This document shows, piece by piece, positions 6,452 to 12,499 of a stretch of DNA of 12,499 nucleotides (positions are counted from its first letter, which is position 1; the number at the start of each line of letters is the position of its first letter). Source of the DNA: Paraliomyxa sp041600735 (GTDB taxonomy: Bacteria; Myxococcota_A; Polyangia; Nannocystales; Nannocystaceae); NCBI GenBank assembly GCA_041600735.1, contig JBFIJN010000258.1, forward strand, positions 1 through 12,499, written 5' to 3'. The position numbers and the translations under genes are program-made. The notes beneath the pieces are model-generated. The model was not told the DNA's origin. It searched no databases and saw nothing but the letters and a program-made list of their open reading frames with translations.

Positions 6452-7213
6452 TCACTTGTAGGCTGGGGGTTCACCGACGAGCACGCAGAGACCCAACGCT
6501 TCCTCGCACTCGACGTCGAAGCTGGGATTGATGCCGTTGGCCGGGTCCTCGCAGTCCTCGTTGGTCCCGCAGTACACGGCGGGGAACACCCCAGTCACGT
6601 GGTAGTCGGCCTCGCAGCCGTCCTGCTCGAAGTGCATCTCGGCGACGAACTGCGTGCCCTGGGCGTCCGGGGTGACCAAGATGCGAGCGTCGGTCCACTC
6701 GTAGCGGATCGTGGTGGCCGGCTGCGCGGGGATCGACTCGTCTTCGTCGGGCGTCTCGGGGTCGTCCTCGACCGCGGGCACCTCGGGCAAGCTCAGCTGC
6801 GTGGCGGAGAAGCTCGGCGCCACGCAGAAGTCGTCGTCGGCCGGTCGGGGCGCCGCGAAATCACCCACCGACTGGACGCCATCGTTCATGGTCTCGTCGA
6901 CCACGCCCTGCTCGGCCGCGTGGAACACCAGCGCGTTGAGGTAGAGCGGCTTGATCGCGACCGAGCCCCGCTCGAGGTCGGGGCGCGCGCCCCCGTTGGC
7001 GTAGTACGACTCGAGGCCGAGCTCGTCGCCCAGCAGCCCGCCGCACGCCGACGCAGGATCGCCGCTCACGAGCTCGTACTTGGCGGCAAAGTAGCCGTGG
7101 GCGCTACCGCAGTTGGGAATCGGCTGCTGGCAGCCGGCGCTGGCGAGCAGCCCCAGCAGCAGCGAGCCGGTGGCCACGGCCCAAGTGTGATGCAGGTGCA
7201 GATGGAATGTCAT
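6452..7213 (-). CDS. Cysteine-rich lipoprotein of the TonB-receptor operon
   Basis: From ATG 7213 the protein has 253 residues. A hydrophobic signal (WAVATGSLLLGLLASAGC) ends in a lipobox with Cys28 as the lipidation site. The mature part holds eight further cysteines. Four are clustered near the C terminus in the pattern YC-x5-C-x14-C-x6-C, so four disulfides are possible in the oxidising envelope. A stretch rich in Pro, Glu and Asp lies in the middle (LPEVPAVEDDPETPDEDES). The start is supported by AGAGGAGAG about 7 nt upstream, and it lies 19 bp after the receptor stop. The gap to the next gene is 7 bp. No named family is recognised. Its place between receptor and linker protein suggests that it helps ligand capture or receptor assembly (inference). 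Confidence 0.85.
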   Translation of the reverse strand: MTFHLHLHHTWAVATGSLLLGLLASAGCQQPIPNCGSAHGYFAAKYELVSGDPASACGGLLGDELGLESYYANGGARPDLERGSVAIKPLYLNALVFHAAEQGVVDETMNDGVQSVGDFAAPRPADDDFCVAPSFSATQLSLPEVPAVEDDPETPDEDESIPAQPATTIRYEWTDARILVTPDAQGTQFVAEMHFEQDGCEADYHVTGVFPAVYCGTNEDCEDPANGINPSFDVECEEALGLCVLVGEPPAYK

Positions 7214-7232
7214 GATCGACTCTCCTCTTGGG

Positions 7233-10200
7233 CTAGAACTCGAAGCGGGCACCAAAGCGGAACGTCCGCGGGCGCTGGTAGGCGACCGGGCGCCCGAAGT
7301 TGGGGTTTTGCACGACCGGCATGCCGTCGATGTCGTTGAGGCTGGCCAGATCGCTCATCGAGCCGCCCTTGATCGGGTTCACGTCCGAGTTGGTGTAGGT
7401 CTCGTCGACCGCGATCACCGACTGGAAGTTGAGCACGTTGAACACGTCCATCGTGATCGACAGCGCGAGGTCCTTGCTGAACTGATGGCGGAAGCCCACC
7501 TGCGGGTCGACCGAGAAGTTCCAGGGCAGGCGCTCGCCGGATCCGCGCGGCAAGATGAACGACTCGTCACCGCCGTAGAGGCTGTGGGAGCCGAGCACGT
7601 TGGTCGGACCACCCGAGCGCATGCGGACGGCGCCGCCGGCGAGCACGTAGTTGTCGCCCGGCAGCGGGATCTCGCCGGCTCCGAACAGCTTGATGTCGTG
7701 TCGATGGTCGCCGGGCAGCGGGCCGAGGCGGTTGTCGAGCAGCGAGATCAGGTCGAAGTCGGAGTTGATGTTGGGATCGAGCTGACCCGTCTCGGGGCGG
7801 AACAGACCCGCGATGTTGCCGCGCAGGAACGACACCGTGTAGCTGGCCGAGGCCAGCCAGTGATCGGCGAAGCGCTTGTGCAGGTAGAGGATGATCGCGT
7901 CGTAGTTGCGGCGCGCCTTGGGGAAGTCCTTGGCGATGCCGAAGCCCGGGTTGCCGATGAAGTAGGTATAGGCCTCGTCGCGGCTCATGTCCTCGATGGC
8001 ATGATTGAGCCAGCGCCGCGTATAGGACAGGCCGAGGCGGCCGTTGGCGAAGATCTCGTACTCGCCGCCGAACACCAGCTCGTCGCTCGACTGCGGCTTG
8101 AGCTTGTTGTCCACCGGGGTCTTGCCCGCACCGTACCCGTACCAGAGCTGGTCGTTGTCGGTGGGACCACCGATCGGGAGGCGATTGGCGTCGCTGCGGC
8201 ACGCACCACCCTCTTGGCTCTGGGCCGGATCGGTGGGATCGCAGGTCGCGGCGTCGTGCACCGACACCAGGCCCGGATCACCCGAGCCCGCGCGGTCGGC
8301 GATGTCGAGCGGCACGCTCTGATAGAAGCGCGCGTAGTTGGCGAAGATCTTGGCCTTGCCGGCGTAGGTCGGGTCCCAGATCAGGCCCACGCGCGGCGAG
8401 AGCTGGTTGGGCAGCGCCAGCGCGAGCGTGCGGTCGTTGGCGAACAAGAACTGGGAGTCATAGCGAAGGCCCGCATTGAGCGTGACCCGGTCCATGATGC
8501 TCCAGCTGTCCTGCAAGAACGCGCCGCCGGTGACCTGATAGGTGGTCCACTGGAGCGAGTTGAGGATCACCGCCTGGTCGGGACCGGTGAGGAAGCCTTG
8601 CTGGCGGTAGTCCGAGAACGAGGTGCCGCGGGTCGACTCGCGATAGAGCGTGGCGCCCGAGTAGCCGCGCAGGTTGGTGTACTGCGAGTAGTCGACGTCG
8701 ATGCCACCCTTGATGGTGTGGTGGCCCGCGCCCTCGGCCCAGCGGGTGATCATGTGACGACCCTGGATGCGCTCCAGCTGGCGGTCGAACATGAAGCCGG
8801 GGCCACCCGTGGCGTAGGAGACCACGGGGCAGGTCTCGGTGCGGATGGTGGCCGTGGCGTCGGCGGGATCCGGGATCTCCACCGCGTCGCAGGCGTTGGG
8901 GTTGGCCCCGGCCGGCAGGCTCTCGAAGTCGAGGATCGAGTGGGGCCCGGGGTTGTTGCGGCGATAGATCACGCCGGGGATCGTGGCGAGGCCCGTGGCA
9001 TCACCGATCTTCGAGCCGTCGGACGGCAGCCGAGCCTCGCGCTGATGGTGCCAGCCCACGAAGGTGTCGAAGGTCCACTTCTTGTCGTCGGTCGTGGCCG
9101 TCCACTTGAAGTTCACGTCGCCCGCGTCGCTGCGGAAGCGGTTGGCGAGCGCAGAGTACTCGCCGAGCGCGCTGACCACCTGCGGCTGCCCGGTGTCGGG
9201 GTTGAGGCCGTAGGTGTTGTTGCCGCCCGAGACCGTGGGAATGTAGATGCCCAGCAGGTCGAAGCTGTGGTTCTTGGTCGCGCGGAAGGTGAGCTTGCCG
9301 AGCACCTGCAGCGAGGTGGCCTGCGAGATGCGATGCGACTCGGTCCCGGGGATCCGCTGCGTGCGCGTGTAGCCGGTGCTGGCGTCGACGAGCGGCTCGG
9401 CCGTGTCGGGGTCGACCAGCGTGCGCTGCCAGACCGTGTCGAAATTGTAGACCGAGCGCGAGGCCTGGAAGCCGCCGTAGAACCACAGGCGATCCTTGAT
9501 GATCGGACCGCCGATGTCGAAGCCGGTGTCGCCGATCCAGCCGAGCGAGGTCGTGGGCGCGATGGCCGAGCCCTCGCTGAGCACCTGGGTGCGGCGCCCC
9601 TCGAGCTGGCCGGGCGTGTAGTAGCCCCACACGCTGCCGTGCAGCTTGTTGCTGCCGCTCTGGGTCACCGCGTTGACGATGCCGCCCGTCGCACGACCGT
9701 ACTCCGGCATGTAGCCGCCGGTCTCGACGTTGACCTCCTCGATGAACTCCACCGACAGCGAGCTGCCGTTGATGCCGTACGCGGGGTTGTTCACCGTGAT
9801 CCCGTCGATCACGTAGTTGTTCTCGGGCGAGGTGGTGCCGGAGATCGAGGTGCCGTAGAGGTCGTTGCGCGCGCCCGGGGTGGCCTCGGCCACCGACTCG
9901 AAGCTGCGGTTGGCCGCGCCCTTGCCCCCGGGGACGGCCACCGGAACTCGCTTGGAGAACTCGGAGTCGATGCTCATCCCGGTGGCGGCGCTGCCCACGT
10001 TGATGGTGGGCGCGGGCACGATGAGGGTACGGGTGCTCTCGTCCTCGGCGGGCCGCAGTCGGGTGTCGATGCGGACGGTGGTGTTGGCCTGGATGCGAAT
10101 CCCCGGGCGCGTCACCAGCTCGTAGCCGATGCGGGCGATCTGCAGCTCGTACTCGCCGGGCGGCAGGTTCGGCAGGCGGAAGATGCCCCCCTTGTCGGTG

Positions 10201-10391
10201 ACCACCGCTTGTTCGCCCTGAAGATGCTCACCGGTCACTGAAACCGAGGCCTCGGCGATCGGGTCTCCAGTCTGGGCGTCACGGACGATGCCGATGATCA
10301 CCGCCTCTCCTGGATCCGCTTTCGCAGACTGAACCACCGCAACTTGAGCGGCGAGGGCGCCCATGGCCCAGATCCAAGCGTTCGTGCGCAT
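7233..10391 (-). CDS. Oar-like TonB-dependent outer-membrane receptor
   Basis: From ATG 10391 the protein has 1052 residues. A signal peptide (MRTNAWIWAM...SAKA) is probably cut after Ala25. Residues about 31-113 form a carboxypeptidase-regulatory-like domain (IIGIVRDAQTGDPIAEASVS, GGIFRLPNLPPGEYEL). The hydrophobic stretch RTLIVPAP (121-128) could be a TonB box. The plug follows at about 140-250 (NNYVIDGITVNNPAYG, FIEEVNVETGGYMPEYGRAT, GGIVNAVTQSGSN). The remainder is a large beta-barrel ending RFGARFEF, with the terminal Phe that is typical of outer-membrane proteins. Two barrel loops carry cysteine pairs. Size and architecture match Oar-type receptors of myxobacteria. The frame is open 68 codons further upstream, but the signal peptide fixes the start. 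The ligand is unknown. It is the first gene of a three-gene operon. Confidence 0.93.
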   Translation of the reverse strand: MRTNAWIWAMGALAAQVAVVQSAKADPGEAVIIGIVRDAQTGDPIAEASVSVTGEHLQGEQAVVTDKGGIFRLPNLPPGEYELQIARIGYELVTRPGIRIQANTTVRIDTRLRPAEDESTRTLIVPAPTINVGSAATGMSIDSEFSKRVPVAVPGGKGAANRSFESVAEATPGARNDLYGTSISGTTSPENNYVIDGITVNNPAYGINGSSLSVEFIEEVNVETGGYMPEYGRATGGIVNAVTQSGSNKLHGSVWGYYTPGQLEGRRTQVLSEGSAIAPTTSLGWIGDTGFDIGGPIIKDRLWFYGGFQASRSVYNFDTVWQRTLVDPDTAEPLVDASTGYTRTQRIPGTESHRISQATSLQVLGKLTFRATKNHSFDLLGIYIPTVSGGNNTYGLNPDTGQPQVVSALGEYSALANRFRSDAGDVNFKWTATTDDKKWTFDTFVGWHHQREARLPSDGSKIGDATGLATIPGVIYRRNNPGPHSILDFESLPAGANPNACDAVEIPDPADATATIRTETCPVVSYATGGPGFMFDRQLERIQGRHMITRWAEGAGHHTIKGGIDVDYSQYTNLRGYSGATLYRESTRGTSFSDYRQQGFLTGPDQAVILNSLQWTTYQVTGGAFLQDSWSIMDRVTLNAGLRYDSQFLFANDRTLALALPNQLSPRVGLIWDPTYAGKAKIFANYARFYQSVPLDIADRAGSGDPGLVSVHDAATCDPTDPAQSQEGGACRSDANRLPIGGPTDNDQLWYGYGAGKTPVDNKLKPQSSDELVFGGEYEIFANGRLGLSYTRRWLNHAIEDMSRDEAYTYFIGNPGFGIAKDFPKARRNYDAIILYLHKRFADHWLASASYTVSFLRGNIAGLFRPETGQLDPNINSDFDLISLLDNRLGPLPGDHRHDIKLFGAGEIPLPGDNYVLAGGAVRMRSGGPTNVLGSHSLYGGDESFILPRGSGERLPWNFSVDPQVGFRHQFSKDLALSITMDVFNVLNFQSVIAVDETYTNSDVNPIKGGSMSDLASLNDIDGMPVVQNPNFGRPVAYQRPRTFRFGARFEF

Positions 10392-10475
10392 AGAGAGATG
10401 TCCCGTAGTTCCTATTGTCGGCCAGCGACCGCAGGAGTGTGGGTGAGAGAAGCGAGAAGCCGCAGCAACTCGCCA

Positions 10476-10491
10476 CCGTGCAATTGCACGG
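10476..10491. promoter_or_regulatory. 16-bp perfect palindrome CCGTGCAATTGCACGG upstream of the receptor operon
   Basis: The palindrome is perfect and centred about 92 bp before the receptor ATG at 10391. It contains an AT-rich core (AATT) in a GC-rich genome, which favours a dimeric regulator site. In RNA it could also fold as a hairpin of the leader. The regulator is not known. Confidence 0.45.
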
Positions 10492-10518
10492 AGTGGTGAA
10501 GAGTCGAGCGGTGAGTGC

Positions 10519-10535
10519 TCTGGTCGAAGACCAGA
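10519..10535 (-). promoter_or_regulatory. Leader hairpin TCTGGTC-loop-GACCAGA
   Basis: Two perfect 7-bp arms surround a 3-nt loop. It lies between the palindrome at 10476-10491 and the hairpin at 10561-10581, in the probable leader of the receptor operon. Confidence 0.35.
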
Positions 10536-10560
10536 AGGAGTGGACGAGTCGCCACAGTGG

Positions 10561-10581
10561 ACCTCGGGAGAACCCCGAGGT
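10561..10581 (-). promoter_or_regulatory. Leader hairpin ACCTCGGG-loop-CCCGAGGT
   Basis: Two perfect 8-bp arms surround a 5-nt loop. If the promoter at 10597-10626 is right, this hairpin starts about 16-20 nt after the transcription start on the minus strand. No riboswitch consensus was recognised in the leader. Confidence 0.35.
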
Positions 10582-10596
10582 TGACGATTGGTCACT

Positions 10597-10626
10597 CCGA
10601 TAGCAGTCCGACGAAAACCTAGTCAA
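10597..10626 (-). promoter_or_regulatory. Weak candidate promoter for the receptor operon
   Basis: On the minus strand TTGACT (10626-10621) is separated by 18 nt from TATCGG (10602-10597). The -35 fits well and the -10 poorly. It would give a leader of about 200 nt that includes the three inverted repeats described here. Confidence 0.22.
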
Positions 10627-11231
10627 CGCCAAATGTGGTGGGTCGGCTTTCGTCTAGTTCCGAACCAGATCATGAACGGCGGGACTGCAAGCGGCGTCAC
10701 GTGGTGATCGATCGGTCGTGCAACTCGAGCGGGTACGCATGGCTCGAATAGCCCGGCGTGGGGGATAACCTTCAAGGAACGTTGTACCTAGGCGTCTTTG
10801 CCCGAGCTTGGCACGGCGCTCGAGGGGCGCGAATCCGACCGCACGAGCGCGGGATCGGGCCTCACCGCGCTCGCGAGCGTGGACTCTACGAACGTTCAGG
10901 ATCCGCCCGGACGAGAGAATTCTTCTGAGGTGATCTGCCCGATCGACCCATTTCTTCGGGCGATCGAGGGCCACTGCTACGGTACTGGCATGCCGCCGCA
11001 GCGTCCCAGCAGGAGCCCATCTTCACCGCCGTTGCCCCGCCGAGGTCGCCACGAGCTGGGCTTGGCCAAGATCCCGCTGCGGCGCGTGGTCGTGGGCCGA
11101 GCGGGCCGAAGCCCGGCGTTCACCGAGCGGAATGGCCCACGCGTCGATCGTCGTCGCGAGCAGCTCTCACTGCCGCCAGGGTTCAGCGAGCGTCGACGCT
11201 CGCTCGCCTGAGCAACCCGCCAGCTCGAGGA
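10627..11231. other. Stretch without a convincing gene
   Basis: This interval lies between the receptor promoter region and the ZU5-like lipoprotein gene. Open frames exist on both strands (for example 10990-11211 plus, a basic Arg/Pro-rich 73-residue frame, and 10654-10974 minus). None has a recognisable domain, a good ribosome binding site or convincing composition. Visible structure includes the palindrome CGCTCGCGAGCG (10868-10879), a GCCCGA/TCGGGC inverted repeat (10937-10961) and a 20-bp perfect palindrome (11185-11204). I see no tRNA, insertion sequence or repeat array. It may be regulatory or decayed sequence. Confidence 0.4.
11185..11204 (-). terminator. 20-bp perfect palindrome downstream of the ZU5-like lipoprotein gene
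   Basis: AGCGAGCGTCGACGCTCGCT is a perfect palindrome that can fold as an 8-bp stem with a UCGA loop. It begins 28 bp past the stop of the minus-strand lipoprotein gene, a natural position for a terminator. No T-run follows. A protein-binding site is an alternative. Confidence 0.4.
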
Positions 11232-11666
11232 TCACTCGACCACGACGGTGACGGCCGCAGCCGCGATGAGGCTGACCGAGATCGTCTGGTCGTCCTCATC
11301 GATCACCCGGTCGGGCAGATAGTCCCAGCCGAGCTCGCGGTGGGTCACCATCATCAGATCGCCGGGCTCCCGCTCGCCCAAGACCTCGTCGTCGTAGTCG
11401 AAGACGAGCTCGGTGGGGTACTGGAACGTGAGGCCGAGCGGCTGGATCACGTAGACGGGCGCCACGGGGCTGGCCGTGCCACCGGTGATCTCGATGCTGA
11501 TCTCGACGGGCTCGTCGAGGGCCCCGGGGGGAATCTCGAGCGAGAGACGGCCATCGGGCGAGACCACCACGCCACCCTCTGCGCCGATCCCATCCGCGTT
11601 CCACGCATCGCAGCCCGTGGCGGCGAAGGAGGCGAGGAGAGCGGCAAGAGCGGTGCGGTGGGGCAT
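11232..11666 (-). CDS. Small ZU5-like lipoprotein
   Basis: From ATG 11666 the protein has 144 residues. The signal peptide (MPHRTALAALLASFAATGC) ends at Cys19, the probable lipid anchor. The mature part starts with a ZU5-like pattern: EGGVVVSPDGRLSLEIPPGA, then LDEPVEISIE, followed by beta-strand-rich sequence up to the hydrophobic C terminus SLIAAAAVTVVVE. ZU5-like modules of this kind are common in extracellular proteins of myxobacteria. The start is supported by GAGG 5 nt upstream; an in-frame ATG at 11696 would add ten residues before the signal. It lies 80 bp downstream of the membrane-protein gene on the same strand and may be separately transcribed. The specific role is unknown, with a structural or surface function likely. 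Confidence 0.8.
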   Translation of the reverse strand: MPHRTALAALLASFAATGCDAWNADGIGAEGGVVVSPDGRLSLEIPPGALDEPVEISIEITGGTASPVAPVYVIQPLGLTFQYPTELVFDYDDEVLGEREPGDLMMVTHRELGWDYLPDRVIDEDDQTISVSLIAAAAVTVVVE

Positions 11667-11703
11667 GGCGACCTCGAATCCGCCACTATCTTGCACTAAG
11701 ACC

Positions 11704-11739
11704 TACACGTAGCACAAGGTGATTCTGAGCATACGTGTA
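11704..11739. promoter_or_regulatory. Inverted repeat TACACGTA...TACGTGTA
   Basis: Two perfect 8-bp arms (11704-11711 and 11732-11739) are separated by 20 nt, centred about 55 bp before the lipoprotein ATG at 11666 and just past the stop of the upstream membrane-protein gene. Arm spacing of about 28 bp centre to centre would fit two half-sites for a regulator. The long spacer makes a terminator hairpin less likely. Confidence 0.3.
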
Positions 11740-11746
11740 ACCAGGC

Positions 11747-12499
11747 CTAGCCTTTCGGCTCGCGCAGATCGCGGGATTGGCCGGTCCAGCCCCACCACGC
11801 GCCCAGCTGCACCAGCTCGCCCACGACCAGGGCCACCGGGGACGAGAGCACGCCGTACCAGAGCGCGCCCCCGACCAACACGACCGTGCGCAGGGCCAAG
11901 CCGCCCACGTCCCACTTCCATAGGCCGCGCGGGTCCTCGGCCACGCGAGCCTGTCGGCCCACGGTGTTGGCCAGGCGCAGCGCAGCAAAGGGGACCGAGG
12001 CGAGCACGATCGGGCGGATGCCCTCGGTGATGGCCCAGCCGGCCGCGGCGTCGATGCGGTGCTCCACCGGGCCCCACGCCAGCAGCCACCAGACCACCAA
12101 CACGGCGGCTCCGACCAGCAGCCCGGCGAGCGGGGCCCAGCGGCGCAGGATCCTTCGCCCGCGCTCGGGGTCGGCCGCCAGCCGCAGCGCCACCACGGTG
12201 GCCGCGGCCGTGGGCACCGCGAGCGCCGCGTTGACGAAGAGATAGCCGTAGTTCAGCAGCGCGAACCCACCCTCGTCGAAGATGTGCGGCGAGAGGCTGG
12301 CGTCGAGCAGGCCGAGGTTCACGTAGAGGAGCGTGTCGAGCAGCAGCCACTTGGTGCGGCCCGGGTCGTAGCTCGCGCTCGCGCTGCCGCTGGCCGCTCG
12401 CTGGAGGAACACCGAGGGCACGAGCGCCAGCAGCCCGGCGAGCAGTCCCGCGGTCATGCCGAGCACTGGGCCGAGCGGGCCGCGGCCCACGACCAAGGC
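11747..12499 (-). CDS. Multi-pass membrane protein, C-terminal part, possibly a polysaccharide flippase
   Basis: The frame is open to the right edge of the window, so the N terminus lies outside; 250 residues are visible. About seven hydrophobic segments can be seen (counting from the TTG codon at 12496: near 10-30, 50-65, 80-106, 121-142, 155-175, 199-216 and 218-236). They are joined by short charged loops, and a cytoplasmic-looking tail, SRDLREPKG, follows. The pattern of paired helices with loops such as RLAADPERGRRILRRW resembles the C-terminal half of MATE/Wzx/MurJ-type lipid or polysaccharide flippases. No signature motif proves this, and another transporter or an unnamed integral membrane protein is possible. 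A start inside the window, for example ATG 12457, is less likely because the hydrophobic frame continues upstream. Confidence 0.6.
   Translation of the reverse strand, partial: ALVVGRGPLGPVLGMTAGLLAGLLALVPSVFLQRAASGSASASYDPGRTKWLLLDTLLYVNLGLLDASLSPHIFDEGGFALLNYGYLFVNAALAVPTAAATVVALRLAADPERGRRILRRWAPLAGLLVGAAVLVVWWLLAWGPVEHRIDAAAGWAITEGIRPIVLASVPFAALRLANTVGRQARVAEDPRGLWKWDVGGLALRTVVLVGGALWYGVLSSPVALVVGELVQLGAWWGWTGQSRDLREPKG

Noticed and set aside
7212..10241. A 1009-residue open frame on the plus strand, antisense to the receptor gene
   Set aside because: It mirrors the codon structure of the receptor, is rich in Val/Glu/Arg/Ala/His without recognisable domains, and the receptor on the other strand is unmistakable. 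Long antisense frames are usual in GC-rich genes.
10500..10626. Cobalamin-type riboswitch in the receptor leader
   Set aside because: A short stretch on the minus strand (CCACTGTGGC) vaguely recalls a B12 box, but the rest of the conserved core is not present.
10654..10974. A 106-residue minus-strand frame in the gene-poor interval
   Set aside because: Its Arg-rich composition, lack of any recognisable domain and absence of a clear ribosome binding site make it unlikely to be a gene.
10990..11211. A possible 73-residue basic protein on the plus strand
   Set aside because: It has no good ribosome binding site, no domain, an Arg/Pro/Ser-rich composition typical of spurious frames, and its end overlaps the 20-bp palindrome. 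It is kept only as a remark in the region entry.

Overview
The window is GC-rich and densely coded. It carries several lipoproteins, a large Oar-like TonB-dependent receptor with an N-terminal carboxypeptidase-regulatory-like domain, low-complexity Glu/Pro linkers and domain-shuffled fusion proteins. This combination suggests a myxobacterium (Myxococcota, possibly of the Nannocystis type). That assignment is inferred from gene style; there is no rRNA or other marker gene here. No tRNA, rRNA, CRISPR array, insertion sequence or integrase was seen.

Left part (1-2878). A partial unrecognised gene runs leftward off the edge. It is divergent from a 529-aa protein without a signal peptide. In that protein an OmpA-like peptidoglycan-binding domain appears to be interrupted by a second peptidoglycan-binding-like segment and is flanked by two Ig/carboxypeptidase-regulatory-like domains; the C-terminal one resembles modules found with type VI secretion spike proteins. 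A lipoprotein of the histidine phosphatase superfamily follows 13 bp later.

Middle (2879-5548). A non-coding stretch rich in inverted repeats precedes a class I methyltransferase of the METTL21 type and a small four-cysteine zinc-ribbon protein, which are nearly contiguous. A 14-bp tandem repeat (5.9 copies) fills the gap between the zinc-ribbon gene and a convergent small membrane-protein gene. Divergent from the latter is a triple-domain protein: monothiol glutaredoxin (CGFS), a degenerate A-type Fe-S carrier domain that has lost its cysteines, and a rhodanese domain with its active-site cysteine.

Right-centre (5644-10391, all minus strand). A three-gene operon encodes a TonB-dependent receptor, a cysteine-rich lipoprotein and a signal-peptide protein with a long Glu-Pro linker and two membrane segments. 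The gaps are 19 and 7 bp. Upstream lies a leader containing a 16-bp perfect palindrome and two hairpins. The three proteins probably form one envelope module, with the receptor as outer-membrane component; the substrate cannot be read from the sequence.

Right end (10392-12499). About 840 bp hold no convincing gene but several palindromes. They are followed by a short ZU5-like lipoprotein and the C-terminal part of a multi-pass membrane protein, possibly a polysaccharide flippase, that enters from beyond the right edge. Both lie on the minus strand.
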